The translations under genes were made by a program, and so were the position numbers. A stretch of DNA of 64,000 nucleotides from Holtiella sp036655075. Its GTDB lineage: Bacteria; Bacillota; Clostridia; Lachnospirales; Cellulosilyticaceae. Where the stretch lies: NCBI RefSeq assembly GCF_036655075.1, contig NZ_JAVVQU010000011.1, forward strand, positions 1 through 64,000, written 5' to 3'. Within the stretch, counting starts at the first letter, position 1. The number at the start of each line of letters is the position of its first letter. Shown piece by piece: positions 54,389 to 62,691 of the stretch. Below the pieces are notes generated by a model. That model was not told the DNA's origin. It was given only the letters and a program-made list of their open reading frames with translations, and did not search any database.

Positions 54389-54515
54389 TACTGACAGCGT
54401 CTCCTGTCATCAAATACACTGTTCTTAAAGCCTTTTTCTTATAAAGTTCAAATAATTGTTCAAACGCTTGAAGGTCACCTTCTTGTACCTGTTTCACTAA
54501 ATCTGATTCATTCAA
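54369..54515 (-). pseudogene. ECF sigma factor N-terminal remnant
   Basis: Starting at TTG after an ideal AAGGAGG, 48 codons encode LNESDLVKQVQEGDLQAFEQ, LFELYKKKALRTVYLMTGDA and VSSEDIKQ. This is the start of sigma region 2 of an ECF sigma factor (AFEQLFELY, then DAxxxEDIVQEAF). The frame stops where the essential promoter-melting and region 4 parts should follow, and it runs into the anti-sigma remnant. It cannot be a working sigma factor. Confidence 0.75.
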
Positions 54516-54623
54516 AGCTGTTCCTCCTTAGTAGATGCATCTATATATAAAGAGCATACGCTTAGCCCTTTGGTTCATTTTAAATGAAATATTTTTATTT
54601 TCTTCTATCCTCAGTATACACAA

Positions 54624-54668
54624 AGCCCCCGTATAGTACACATTTTAAATGTATCCCATACGGGGGCT
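54624..54668 (-). terminator. Terminator of the PUA/EVE-like gene
   Basis: AGCCCCCGTAT pairs perfectly with ATACGGGGGCT; the loop holds a second small helix ACATTT/AAATGT. The minus-strand tail is only weakly T-rich. Confidence 0.75.
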
Positions 54669-54682
54669 CTATTCTTATTCAA

Positions 54683-55027
54683 TTAGTCTGCTAAAATCTT
54701 TTCCATGATAAGCTCTCCACAAGATGAGCTGATGGGGTATAATCCTCCTTTTGCACGTCTTCCTTGTTGTGCAAACGGAGTAGTTTCCTCTCCTAGCATT
54801 TGTCTCATTCTTGCAAAAATTTGTTTGATATGTACTTTCTTTTCTAGCCATTCATACTGCACTTCTAACGCATACGGCTCATTGCTTGGATAAGCTTTTT
54901 TAACGACTGTTCCAACTGATACAATAGTTCCAACTGAATACGTAAAAATCATATCTCCTTCTGAAATCTCTTCTAAGTTTGGTTCTACTTTACAAGTCTT
55001 ATTCTGAAATATAATATAATAGTTCAT
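54683..55027 (-). CDS. Small protein of unknown function, possible PUA/EVE-like domain
   Basis: A 114-residue protein preceded by GAGGGGGATAAGCG. The pattern ISEGDMIFTYSVGTIVSVGT followed by VVKKAYPSNEPYALEVQYEW resembles the short beta-barrel of EVE/PUA-like proteins, which bind modified bases in nucleic acid. The C-terminus (GRRAKGGLYPISSSCGELIM) is also of the sort found in restriction-associated ligand-binding domains. I cannot assign it firmly. Monocistronic with its own hairpin. Confidence 0.6.
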   Translation of the reverse strand: MNYYIIFQNKTCKVEPNLEEISEGDMIFTYSVGTIVSVGTVVKKAYPSNEPYALEVQYEWLEKKVHIKQIFARMRQMLGEETTPFAQQGRRAKGGLYPISSSCGELIMEKILAD

Positions 55028-55163
55028 CGCTTATCCCCCTCATATTGAGAAAATAGGTACTCCTTAAGTTTACTACAAAATTAAATAAAAATCTTCATTT
55101 ATTAATAATTTTATATATAAATTCATTTTCTAGAAGGTATGACCTTTTCTCATAGCTATACTT

Positions 55164-55916
55164 CTATTGAATAGCTTGAAGGATTTGTTTTTTGTAAGTG
55201 ATAAATTGTTCAGAAGTGGTAAAGTCATTGGTTGTCAGTTTACAACCTTGATGCTTTCCTGATTTCAGATCAAAAACCTTTGTAATACGTCCAGGTATAC
55301 CTGACATAATATATATTTTATCTGCCAGTAAGATGGCTTCATCTATATCATGAGTAATAAACAAACTAGTCGTTTGCATCTGTTCCACAATTTCTAGATA
55401 CCAGTCATGAATTTGATGCTTAGTAATGGCATCTAAAGCACTAAACGGTTCATCTAAGAGCATCAACTTACTACTAAAAAGATAGCTTCTCAGTAAAGCT
55501 GCCCTTTGCCTCATCCCCCCTGAAAGTTGGTGTGGATACTTATACTCCATACCTTTTAGTCCAAAGTGTTCAAAGTGTATTTGAGCCTGCTCTCTTGCTT
55601 GTTTTTTAGAAATGTCTTTTAAAATGAGCGGTAGACTCACATTATCAATGACTTTTTTATAAGGCAGCAACAAATCCTTTTGTTGCATATAACTTGCATA
55701 GCCTGTCTGGCTGGTTACGACTTCCCCTTTAAGCAGTACTTGCCCTTCATCGGGTGTCTCTAACCCAGAAAGGATATTAAAAAGCGTTGTCTTACCAATT
55801 CCACTTACACCAAGAAGGGCTACTAACTCCCCCTTTTCTACTTGGATTGTAATATCTTCAATAATTTGTCTGCCATCATAACTTTTGGCAACATGGTCTG
55901 CTATAAAATAACTCAT
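55164..55916 (-). CDS. Thiamine-precursor ABC transporter ATPase (ThiZ-like)
   Basis: A 250-residue ATPase of the nitrate/sulfonate/taurine (SsuB/ThiZ) group: Walker A GVSGIGKTT, Q-loop SYMQQKDLLLPY, signature LSGGMRQRAALLRSYL, Walker B LMLLDEPFSALD, H-loop FITHDIDEA. It is the last gene of an operon controlled by a TPP riboswitch, so the cargo is a thiamine precursor, probably a hydroxymethyl- or formylamino-pyrimidine. Eight bases separate it from the binding-protein gene. Confidence 0.92.
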   Translation of the reverse strand: MSYFIADHVAKSYDGRQIIEDITIQVEKGELVALLGVSGIGKTTLFNILSGLETPDEGQVLLKGEVVTSQTGYASYMQQKDLLLPYKKVIDNVSLPLILKDISKKQAREQAQIHFEHFGLKGMEYKYPHQLSGGMRQRAALLRSYLFSSKLMLLDEPFSALDAITKHQIHDWYLEIVEQMQTTSLFITHDIDEAILLADKIYIMSGIPGRITKVFDLKSGKHQGCKLTTNDFTTSEQFITYKKQILQAIQ

Positions 55917-55924
55917 ACTTCTAC

Positions 55925-56926
55925 CTATTGTGGTAAATAGGCATTAGTAAAGCCTTGTTCATCTAATGGTTGACTAATAAGGTTGTTTTCATACATCCAT
56001 TCATAAAATGTAGACCATCTTGTGCTATCAATTGTTCCCCATTGGTCCTTTTCCGCTTTATACTCGTTGGCTAAGAACTTTTGGCTAGCTGTAGCAAGCT
56101 CTAAGTCTACTTCTGGTGCATGCTTCACTAAGATTTGTGCCGCTTCTTCTGGGTTCTCAATTGCATATTCATAACCCTTTGCAGTAGCTTCTAAGAACTT
56201 TTTAGCTTGCTCTTCGTTTTCTTCTAAATACTTTGTACCTGTTGCAAGTACAGGTGTATAGAAGTCAAAGATTGGATTGAGGTCTCTAAATGGCAGATAA
56301 TTAGTTCCTAAGCCTGCAAGCTCTGTAGCTACGCCATCCCAACCATAGTATACCCATACTGCGTCAATATCTGTTTGAAGTGCAGAAATCACATCTGTCA
56401 CTGTGTTTGGAATCAAGTTGACTTTGCTAAAGTCTCCACCGTCTTCTTCTACAATTTGAGTGAGAATACTTCTTTCAAAAGGTGTATCCCATGAAGCATA
56501 ATTCATTCCTTCTAATTTCTTTGGTGAATCAATCCCTTTTTCTTTCAATGAAAGAATACCTGATACGTTGTGGTCAATAATACTTGCTACAGCTACCACT
56601 GGCAAAGGATTCTCTGCTGTGAGTGCTGGACCTATTTCTTCTTGGAAAGATACTGCAAACTCAGCTTTCCCAGCAGCCACAAGTGCTAATGCTCCTCCCT
56701 CTGGTGGTTGCATAATTTCTACATTTAGGCCTAATTCATTGTAATAACCTTTTTCTAGTGCCACATACATACCTGTATGATTGGTATTAGGTACCCAATC
56801 TAGTACAACTGTTACTTTCTCTTGTTCTCCATTACCTACACCCTCTTGATTGGTAGGTTGTCCGCAACCTACTAGTCCAAGGATTAGCGTACTCATTGCT
56901 AATAAACTTACTAATTTCTTTTTCAT
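55925..56926 (-). CDS. Thiamine-precursor binding lipoprotein (ThiY-like)
   Basis: A 333-residue NMT1/THI5-family binding protein with lipoprotein signal MKKKLVSLLAMSTLILGLVG and lipid Cys at 21. Key strands are VTVVLDWVPNTNHTGMYVAL and GKAEFAVSFQEE near the ligand site, typical of pyrimidine-precursor binding proteins. Its ATG overlaps the permease stop by one base (TAATG). The upstream TPP riboswitch supports the assignment. It differs from the signal-less SsuA-like protein at 23 kb. Confidence 0.92.
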   Translation of the reverse strand: MKKKLVSLLAMSTLILGLVGCGQPTNQEGVGNGEQEKVTVVLDWVPNTNHTGMYVALEKGYYNELGLNVEIMQPPEGGALALVAAGKAEFAVSFQEEIGPALTAENPLPVVAVASIIDHNVSGILSLKEKGIDSPKKLEGMNYASWDTPFERSILTQIVEEDGGDFSKVNLIPNTVTDVISALQTDIDAVWVYYGWDGVATELAGLGTNYLPFRDLNPIFDFYTPVLATGTKYLEENEEQAKKFLEATAKGYEYAIENPEEAAQILVKHAPEVDLELATASQKFLANEYKAEKDQWGTIDSTRWSTFYEWMYENNLISQPLDEQGFTNAYLPQ

Positions 56927-57717
56927 TATTTTTCTGCTCCTTTATTCTTATATGGCATTAACTTTGTTTCTAATAGACTGACACCTTTCATAAGGAGTAG
57001 ACTAATGATACTGACTAAGAAAATCACTGCAAACATCTTATCAAAAGCATAGGACTTTCTTACACGAGTCATATATACCCCAAGCCCTGATGTTCCACCT
57101 AACCATTCTGCAACAACAGCACCTATAACTGCATAGCTTACAGATACTTTAAGCCCTGCAAAAAAGTGTGGCATAGCATAAGGTAGCTTGATATGTACAA
57201 AAATTTGATTTGCCTTTGCCCCCATAGATTGCATAAGTCTTATAGCATCTTGGTCACTACTTTTAAACCCATCTAGCAATCCAATAGTCATGGGGAAAAA
57301 ACATACTAAAAAAATCACCATCACTTTGGGTGCCATCCCATAACCCATCCACAATACAAGTAGAGGTGCAATAGCAATGACAGGTACTGTTTGAGAAATA
57401 ATCAGCAAGGGATACACTGCTTGGTCAAACTTTTTATACCTATCCATAAGGACAGCGAGTATAAAGGCTCCACATATACTTAACCCAAGCCCAAAGAAAG
57501 CTTCACTAAGTGACACCATCAAGTGCCTCATTAACGCCTCAAACTCTGTAACAAAAGCTTTCCCCACCTGCATCGGGGATGGCAACATATACGGTGGAAC
57601 CCATTCTAGTGTACATGCCACTTGCCACATGAGTAAAATGCCTAAAATAATTGCTAGTGTATAGCCTCTATTGATGATGTTTTGTAACCTTTTTATCAAT
57701 AGACCATACCCCCACAT
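56926..57717 (-). CDS. Thiamine-precursor ABC permease (ThiX-like)
   Basis: A 263-residue permease of the SsuC/TauC/ThiX family with six helices and the EAA loop QDAIRLMQSMGAKANQIFVH. The annotated ATG overlaps the upstream YkoF-like gene by 50 bases; a TTG a few codons in is an alternative start. It couples to the binding protein by a one-base overlap. Part of the TPP-controlled importer. Confidence 0.9.
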   Translation of the reverse strand: MWGYGLLIKRLQNIINRGYTLAIILGILLMWQVACTLEWVPPYMLPSPMQVGKAFVTEFEALMRHLMVSLSEAFFGLGLSICGAFILAVLMDRYKKFDQAVYPLLIISQTVPVIAIAPLLVLWMGYGMAPKVMVIFLVCFFPMTIGLLDGFKSSDQDAIRLMQSMGAKANQIFVHIKLPYAMPHFFAGLKVSVSYAVIGAVVAEWLGGTSGLGVYMTRVRKSYAFDKMFAVIFLVSIISLLLMKGVSLLETKLMPYKNKGAEK

Positions 57718-57970
57718 TTGGATTATAAGCTACCTTCATATAAGACATGACACTTGGTGCACCTGCTCGAATACAAATCTTTTGACACTCTTTGGCAATA
57801 TCCATAAGCTCATCAAAATCTCCTTCAATCGTTGTCTCAAAAGGTCCTACAAAAGTATTTAAACCTGTAGCTTTAATATATGCAATCACCTCATCTACAA
57901 CACGAATCACTTCTTCACCTTCTACACTTGGCAATACTTGAATAGCTAAACTTGCATTGAATTTTTCCAT
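57668..57970 (-). CDS. Thiamine-binding protein, YkoF/MTH1187 family
   Basis: A 100-residue protein; start chosen at MEKFNASLAIQVLPSVEGEE with GAGGAG nine bases upstream, since the upstream extension is part of the riboswitch leader. The ferredoxin-like DUF77 pattern is clear: NASLAIQVLPS, GLNTFVGPFETTIEGDFDEL and the C-terminal YNPNVGVWSIDKKV. YkoF-type proteins bind thiamine or its pyrimidine part in the cytoplasm. First gene of the TPP-regulated importer operon, after a terminator that the riboswitch can set. Confidence 0.9.
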   Translation of the reverse strand: MEKFNASLAIQVLPSVEGEEVIRVVDEVIAYIKATGLNTFVGPFETTIEGDFDELMDIAKECQKICIRAGAPSVMSYMKVAYNPNVGVWSIDKKVTKHHQ

Positions 57971-58010
57971 TTTTGACGTCTCCTCTATTTTTATAAGTAT
58001 TTTAAAATTC

Positions 58011-58051
58011 AAAAAGGCTCTTGCACATAGAAAATTTGTGCAAGAGCCTTT
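58011..58051 (-). terminator. Riboswitch-controlled terminator
   Basis: Minus strand AAAGGCTCTTGCACA pairs perfectly with TGTGCAAGAGCCTTT around a nine-base loop and runs into T. It lies between the TPP aptamer and the first gene, the classic position of an attenuator. Confidence 0.93.
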
Positions 58052-58104
58052 CACATAAATGGACACCTCTAAGTGCCTACCTATACTATTTGTCTTCATA
58101 TAAA

Positions 58105-58196
58105 CTTTCCTACGCCAGCATTACCTGGATCAGGTTCAGGGTTAAAAATGTCCTTTCATTTTTTCTCAGCCAAATTATGATTCAGCACCCCTAGTA
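58105..58196 (-). promoter_or_regulatory. TPP riboswitch (THI box)
   Basis: Minus strand contains CTAGGGGTGCTG, GGCTGAGA and then CCCTGAACCTGATCCAGGTA followed by ATGCTGGCGTAGGAAAGT, the complete thi-box consensus with both the pyrimidine-sensing (GCTGAGA) and pyrophosphate-sensing (CCTGAACCTGATC) arms. It controls the YkoF-ThiXYZ genes by transcription termination. Confidence 0.97.
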
Positions 58197-58281
58197 TTTT
58201 ATGGATTTAACTTTATTATAATCATTTCCGAGCATTTTACAATAGTAAAAGCTACAAACTCAGTCGTTTATCTAACGTTTC

Positions 58282-58998
58282 TTAGCCTTCAACCGTTTGA
58301 TAGCCATAGGAATTAACGACTGCATCTAAACTTTTATTTGCTTTACAATCTTCACATGTATCTGGATCTGATAATTTAAAGTTTGGTAAATCATCTCGTG
58401 TAAAGACAGAATGTACTGGATAACCATCTACCTCTTCTACATTAGCAAAAATAACAGATAGACCTGTTACTTTTCCACCATAAGCTAAAATAGTTCTAAT
58501 TGCTTTAGAAATAGTACGCCCACTCATAGCCGTTGCTAATACGATTAATACATTTTTTCCATAAATCATTGGTTTGATATTGCTGTTAACAACCATTTGT
58601 CCACTCTTATCAAACTCTGGTGTAATGACATAGAAAGAATGATGTTTGTTATTAGATGGGAATCCGCCTAGGCTAAGTTCTTCTGCTAAATACGCACCTA
58701 TTACTTCACAACCATCCATACAAATAATAGTATCAATTGGTGTTCTAGTTGCTCCAATTTCAACCATAGATTGCCAAGATGAATGCATTCCCATAATATC
58801 TTTATCTAACTTTACTTTTTTTACATATTGCTCTGCCATCACCTCTGCAACGAGCTTAGATTCTCTTTGACGCATTTTTAAACTAGTCATATCAATGTAA
58901 TAATTGACATGGAATCTATCACTTGAAAAATGTCCTGGTGTAGCTTTTAACACTAACTCAGCATTATTTTTAGATGGAATTTTGATTTGTTCTAGCAT
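58282..58998 (-). CDS. Phosphoribosyltransferase-fold protein lacking the PRPP acidic pair
   Basis: A 238-residue protein like orotate phosphoribosyltransferases in overall pattern (IICMDGCEVIGAYLAEEL, HSFYVITPEFDKSGQM). At the PRPP loop, where family members have VDD before a TGGS/T turn, it reads VLIVLATAMSGRTISKAI (about 150-167): both acids are replaced by Leu-Ala. A C-terminal CEDCKANKSLD could bind a metal. I expect no ordinary PRPP-dependent transfer. GAGGTG precedes the ATG. It lies downstream of the arylsulfotransferase gene, with a terminator hairpin between, so probably a separate unit. Role unknown. Confidence 0.7.
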   Translation of the reverse strand: MLEQIKIPSKNNAELVLKATPGHFSSDRFHVNYYIDMTSLKMRQRESKLVAEVMAEQYVKKVKLDKDIMGMHSSWQSMVEIGATRTPIDTIICMDGCEVIGAYLAEELSLGGFPSNNKHHSFYVITPEFDKSGQMVVNSNIKPMIYGKNVLIVLATAMSGRTISKAIRTILAYGGKVTGLSVIFANVEEVDGYPVHSVFTRDDLPNFKLSDPDTCEDCKANKSLDAVVNSYGYQTVEG

Positions 58999-59031
58999 AA
59001 CTTAACACCTCTTCCTTTATTTTATTAAAAT

Positions 59032-59070
59032 AAACCAGACCTAGAATTTTTTCAATTCTAAATCTGGTTT
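59032..59070 (-). terminator. Hairpin after the arylsulfotransferase gene
   Basis: AAACCAGA pairs with TCTGGTTT and, past a two-base internal loop, TAGAATT with AATTCTA. Minus-strand tail TATTTTAATAAAA is T-rich but broken. Confidence 0.7.
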
Positions 59071-59115
59071 GCATCACTTTCAAAACTTGAAAGGTACATT
59101 CTTATTATAATACTT

Positions 59116-60975
59116 TTAGCAAATAATTTGAATGCCTGTTTCATATTTTTTATCTTCTATAATCACACGTACGTCATAAGTCCCTTTTAAATTGGTTTTC
59201 GTTACACAAGTTCTTGTATTTCTATCATCTGTATCTAAGAAAGAACCACAACACATTGCTTTAGATGGAATAGCTGTCGTAGAAATATAATATCTGTGAA
59301 CTTCCTCACCTTGTTCTAAGAGCATCATTGCAAGGTCACCTTTCATGAAGCGGCAGAAGAATGTAAACTTATCCATTTCTTCTTCCACTCTTGCATTGCA
59401 GCTTTCTGGTAAAATCTCACCACAAGCCTCTGCTGGGATCGCAGTATCAAACTCTTTTGTTTCACTTAAGTAACCTAAGATAGTTCCTTCACCTAATTCT
59501 AAATTAATGCCCTCACTGTATAGTTTAAGCTTTTTAGCACGGTAGAAGTTACCACGTACTTTCATTTCATACATTTTTATATCATGTGCAAGTTCTACTG
59601 TAATAGATTCTAAAGTTCCACCTGTCATTCTAACAAAAGCACCTAATGCTTCAGATGGAATACCCTGTTTGTCATAAGCAATTCCACCTGAGTGTACTAA
59701 ATAATGTCCTTCATCATAGTATTCTACATTACAAATATATGGAGAGAAGAATTCTGCGCCTCTTTCCTTTCCATATTGCCATACTTGCTCAATGGTCATG
59801 TCTTCTGTATTGATATGGTATCTTACGCCTCTTGAGTAATTGTTATAGGCTTCTACTTTTCTTTCTTCTACTTTAGTTGCATTATGATGGTTGTCAAAAC
59901 ACATTACATCGCCATTTGGTGTAATGACACAAGCATGCTGCTCATATTGCCATTCAAAGTTATTGCCCATTGGTTTGAAGAAATATTTTTGCATATGATC
60001 TGGCCAAGTTTCTGGGTCACCAATAATCCAGTTTAATGCACCACTATCATAATCAATATTCACCATGGCATCTACATGACGACCGGAGAAAGTTAGTGAG
60101 TGAGTATGTTCATCGTACCAAACTGCATTGTTATGGAACCAGTCTTCATCTGTATGGGATAGACCTTTTCCATCTCCAGGTGTTAAGAAGTTTTTGTAAT
60201 CCCAAGTTTTTAAGATTTCACCTGTATTTCTATCTAATAATACACATTGATCCTCTACTGTTTCACTTGTCATGTCCTCAGTTAAGCACAGTAAGTTACC
60301 ATCTGGCATTTCAAATTGGTCATGATGATACGCACCTGGTACACGATATTCTTTATAAATTTTTCCTACTGGAGACATTTCATATAACCCAGACATATAG
60401 TATGGCATTCTAATGAGGCGGTCTGTCCCAAAGAGTAAATTACCATTTCTTAAACGTTTTAAATCAAATACACAAAGGGTAGTTAAATGCCAGCGGATGT
60501 CCCCTGCATAGTCTACACCTAATGTTGTTTCAGTCCCTGCTGGACAAAGAATCATCATATTGTCTTGGAAGTACTCAGGTGTTGTTTGTACGTATTCAAT
60601 GACACTTTGGTCTACAACGTGTCCTACTTCAATCTGAATCGTTGTTGTTTTCCCTCTGTAAGGTGTGATTTCTACCGTATTGTTATAATCACTATATAAG
60701 CCTAGCACTGGTAAAATATGTGTTTTTGCTTTTGGGAAAGTGTGCACCATATCTGCTACTTTTGTTTTCCCTTTGACACGAATAGTAACCGCTACTTCTT
60801 GTTCTGTACGGAATAATACCACCGCTGATAATGGGTTAATAAGGTATGCATTGTACTTAACAAGAGGGTTTTCTACTGTATAGTTTCCTGCCTCAAATTC
60901 TGCTAACATTTTCTTTTCTGCTTTAGTTTGAAGAGGAATCCAGTGTTCGATTTTTTTGTATTCTACTGCCATCAT
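59116..60975 (-). CDS. Aryl-sulfate sulfotransferase (ASST), cytoplasmic form
   Basis: A 619-residue six-bladed-propeller enzyme of the PAPS-independent AssT family, which moves sulfate from one phenol to another through a sulfo-His. Likely active-site histidines are in AYHHDQFEMPDGNLL, DWFHNNAVWYDE, FSGRHVDAM and YEQHACVI, the last matching the family's catalytic position. The N-terminal beta domain is AYLINPLSAVVLFRTEQEVA. AAGGAG precedes the ATG. Unlike E. coli AssT there is no signal peptide, so it should stay inside. It follows an SLC13-type anion transporter by 93 bases and an AraC regulator, suggesting import or exchange of a sulfated aromatic. Confidence 0.87.
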   Translation of the reverse strand: MMAVEYKKIEHWIPLQTKAEKKMLAEFEAGNYTVENPLVKYNAYLINPLSAVVLFRTEQEVAVTIRVKGKTKVADMVHTFPKAKTHILPVLGLYSDYNNTVEITPYRGKTTTIQIEVGHVVDQSVIEYVQTTPEYFQDNMMILCPAGTETTLGVDYAGDIRWHLTTLCVFDLKRLRNGNLLFGTDRLIRMPYYMSGLYEMSPVGKIYKEYRVPGAYHHDQFEMPDGNLLCLTEDMTSETVEDQCVLLDRNTGEILKTWDYKNFLTPGDGKGLSHTDEDWFHNNAVWYDEHTHSLTFSGRHVDAMVNIDYDSGALNWIIGDPETWPDHMQKYFFKPMGNNFEWQYEQHACVITPNGDVMCFDNHHNATKVEERKVEAYNNYSRGVRYHINTEDMTIEQVWQYGKERGAEFFSPYICNVEYYDEGHYLVHSGGIAYDKQGIPSEALGAFVRMTGGTLESITVELAHDIKMYEMKVRGNFYRAKKLKLYSEGINLELGEGTILGYLSETKEFDTAIPAEACGEILPESCNARVEEEMDKFTFFCRFMKGDLAMMLLEQGEEVHRYYISTTAIPSKAMCCGSFLDTDDRNTRTCVTKTNLKGTYDVRVIIEDKKYETGIQIIC

Positions 60976-61068
60976 TCATCACTCCTTAAATAGTTGTTAT
61001 AGTTTTATCAATTTACTTCATTGATTATATAAATTTGTTTAATGGGATTATTTTTGCCTATCTTATGT

Positions 61069-62538
61069 CTAAAAGAATAAATTTATAAAAGGTATACCAA
61101 ATACTAAAATAACTGCTAACTCTACTGCCACAATAACACTTGTATATTTATACACATCTCCTGAAGTTAAGTACTCTTTGTTTCCAAATAGCATGGCTGA
61201 TAGCGGAGATGAAGCTGGTGTACAAGCAGCAGTTAACAATACTGTAAAAATCAACAAGATAATAATAGGTGCTGGACTAATGCCTGCAGTTGCACAATAA
61301 GTTAATACAACAGGTTGTAAAATCATACCTATAACTAGAGAGTTACAAATATTTGTTAATAATACAACCAATACTAATAATACTACTGTAAACATGGTAC
61401 CAGACATCTTGCTAAAGATTGGAGATAAAATAGTATTTAAGAAAGGTGTAACACCCGTTGCTTCATTCGTTAGCACCCCACCAATTAAGATTGCCGACAT
61501 ACATAAGAAAAATGTAGGCCAAGCAAAATCTTTGCCCATTACTTCGCTAAAACGTAGTACCGGTCCATCTTCAAATTGGAGTAAACTTAAAGCAGCAACA
61601 AGCACCATCGGTACAATGATTGAGTTCTTATTAATAGAACTTAATATCGGTACATTAGGTAATAAACTTGGTACTAACATACAGAAGATGAACATACATA
61701 GGGAAATACCATATACTTTTTGTGCGCTTGTCATAGGTGGCAATGGATTTTTCTTTAACATATCAATACTAATTTTTTTAAGTGGTTCAACATCTGGATG
61801 GAAAACATATTTTATAACTAATAGTGTAGTAATAATTAAAATTAGACCTAAAACAAAGCAGGCAGTAAAGTATGAAGCATCAGAAATGACAACACCTTCA
61901 GTTAATGTCGGAAAGTTGGGTATTAACCCCCTATAGTTTCCAAGTAATGCAAGTCCATTTCCCATATAAGGCGGCACTGGGAAACCGATTAATGATGAAA
62001 TAACGACCCCTATTACCATTAACTTTGGATATTCATCTGTTTTCTTATAGCCTATTTCTTCAAATACACCATATAAAATTGGCCAGAATAAGAATATAGG
62101 TGCAAATGCACCAATGAATACTGACATGAGATAGGTTCCCAGCATCATTACCAGGGTAAATACCCAAGGCCTTCCTTCCATTAGCTTCCTTGTCATAATC
62201 CAACGTGCAATGTATACGGTTAATTTTCTATTGGTTAAGCCCCCCATGAAAATCATTAGGAAAAACATTTGTACAACTGTTGGATTCCCAAAGCAAGTGC
62301 TTAACACACCTCCTGCTGGAGCAAAATCACTTATGGCTAACATGGAAATACTAACAATACTTGCAACAGTAGGATTTATTGTTGACCACAGATAAATAGT
62401 CCCAATAAATACACCGATTACCTGAAGTCCGACTTCTGTTACATTGGGTAATATACCCAACGGAATGAATCGAAATAGAATCATAATGGCAAACCCAATG
62501 AGAAAATGAACATATGATGCTTTGATCTGCTTTTTCAT
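61069..62538 (-). CDS. SLC13/DASS-like anion symporter
   Basis: A 489-residue membrane protein with about 12 helices. I start at MKKQIKASYVHFLIG, ten bases after GGGAGG; an earlier ATG overlaps that ribosome site. Conserved blocks are LISDFAPAGGVLSTCFGNPT and near the C-terminus ACTPASSPLSAMLFGN, like the Ser-Asn-Thr substrate motifs of CitT/DASS and related ArsB-type carriers. It may bring in a dicarboxylate or sulfate ester. Between an AraC regulator and an arylsulfotransferase gene, all in one direction, so a sulfated aromatic or its counter-ion is plausible. Confidence 0.85.
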   Translation of the reverse strand: MKKQIKASYVHFLIGFAIMILFRFIPLGILPNVTEVGLQVIGVFIGTIYLWSTINPTVASIVSISMLAISDFAPAGGVLSTCFGNPTVVQMFFLMIFMGGLTNRKLTVYIARWIMTRKLMEGRPWVFTLVMMLGTYLMSVFIGAFAPIFLFWPILYGVFEEIGYKKTDEYPKLMVIGVVISSLIGFPVPPYMGNGLALLGNYRGLIPNFPTLTEGVVISDASYFTACFVLGLILIITTLLVIKYVFHPDVEPLKKISIDMLKKNPLPPMTSAQKVYGISLCMFIFCMLVPSLLPNVPILSSINKNSIIVPMVLVAALSLLQFEDGPVLRFSEVMGKDFAWPTFFLCMSAILIGGVLTNEATGVTPFLNTILSPIFSKMSGTMFTVVLLVLVVLLTNICNSLVIGMILQPVVLTYCATAGISPAPIIILLIFTVLLTAACTPASSPLSAMLFGNKEYLTSGDVYKYTSVIVAVELAVILVFGIPFINLFF

Positions 62539-62691
62539 ATTTGCGTAACCTCCCATAATAATTTAAACTACTTGTTAAATTTTTATCATTATCATCATTA
62601 TAAATTTTTTTCTTAGACTTTATAATAGTGATACTTTAGATTGTACTGCAAAATTATTATAAGAAAATGGTACACTTTTGATAAATTCTGT

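Noticed and set aside
61394..61936. 180-codon plus-strand frame over the SLC13-like gene
   Set aside because: Antisense shadow; the minus-strand product has family motifs and proper helices.
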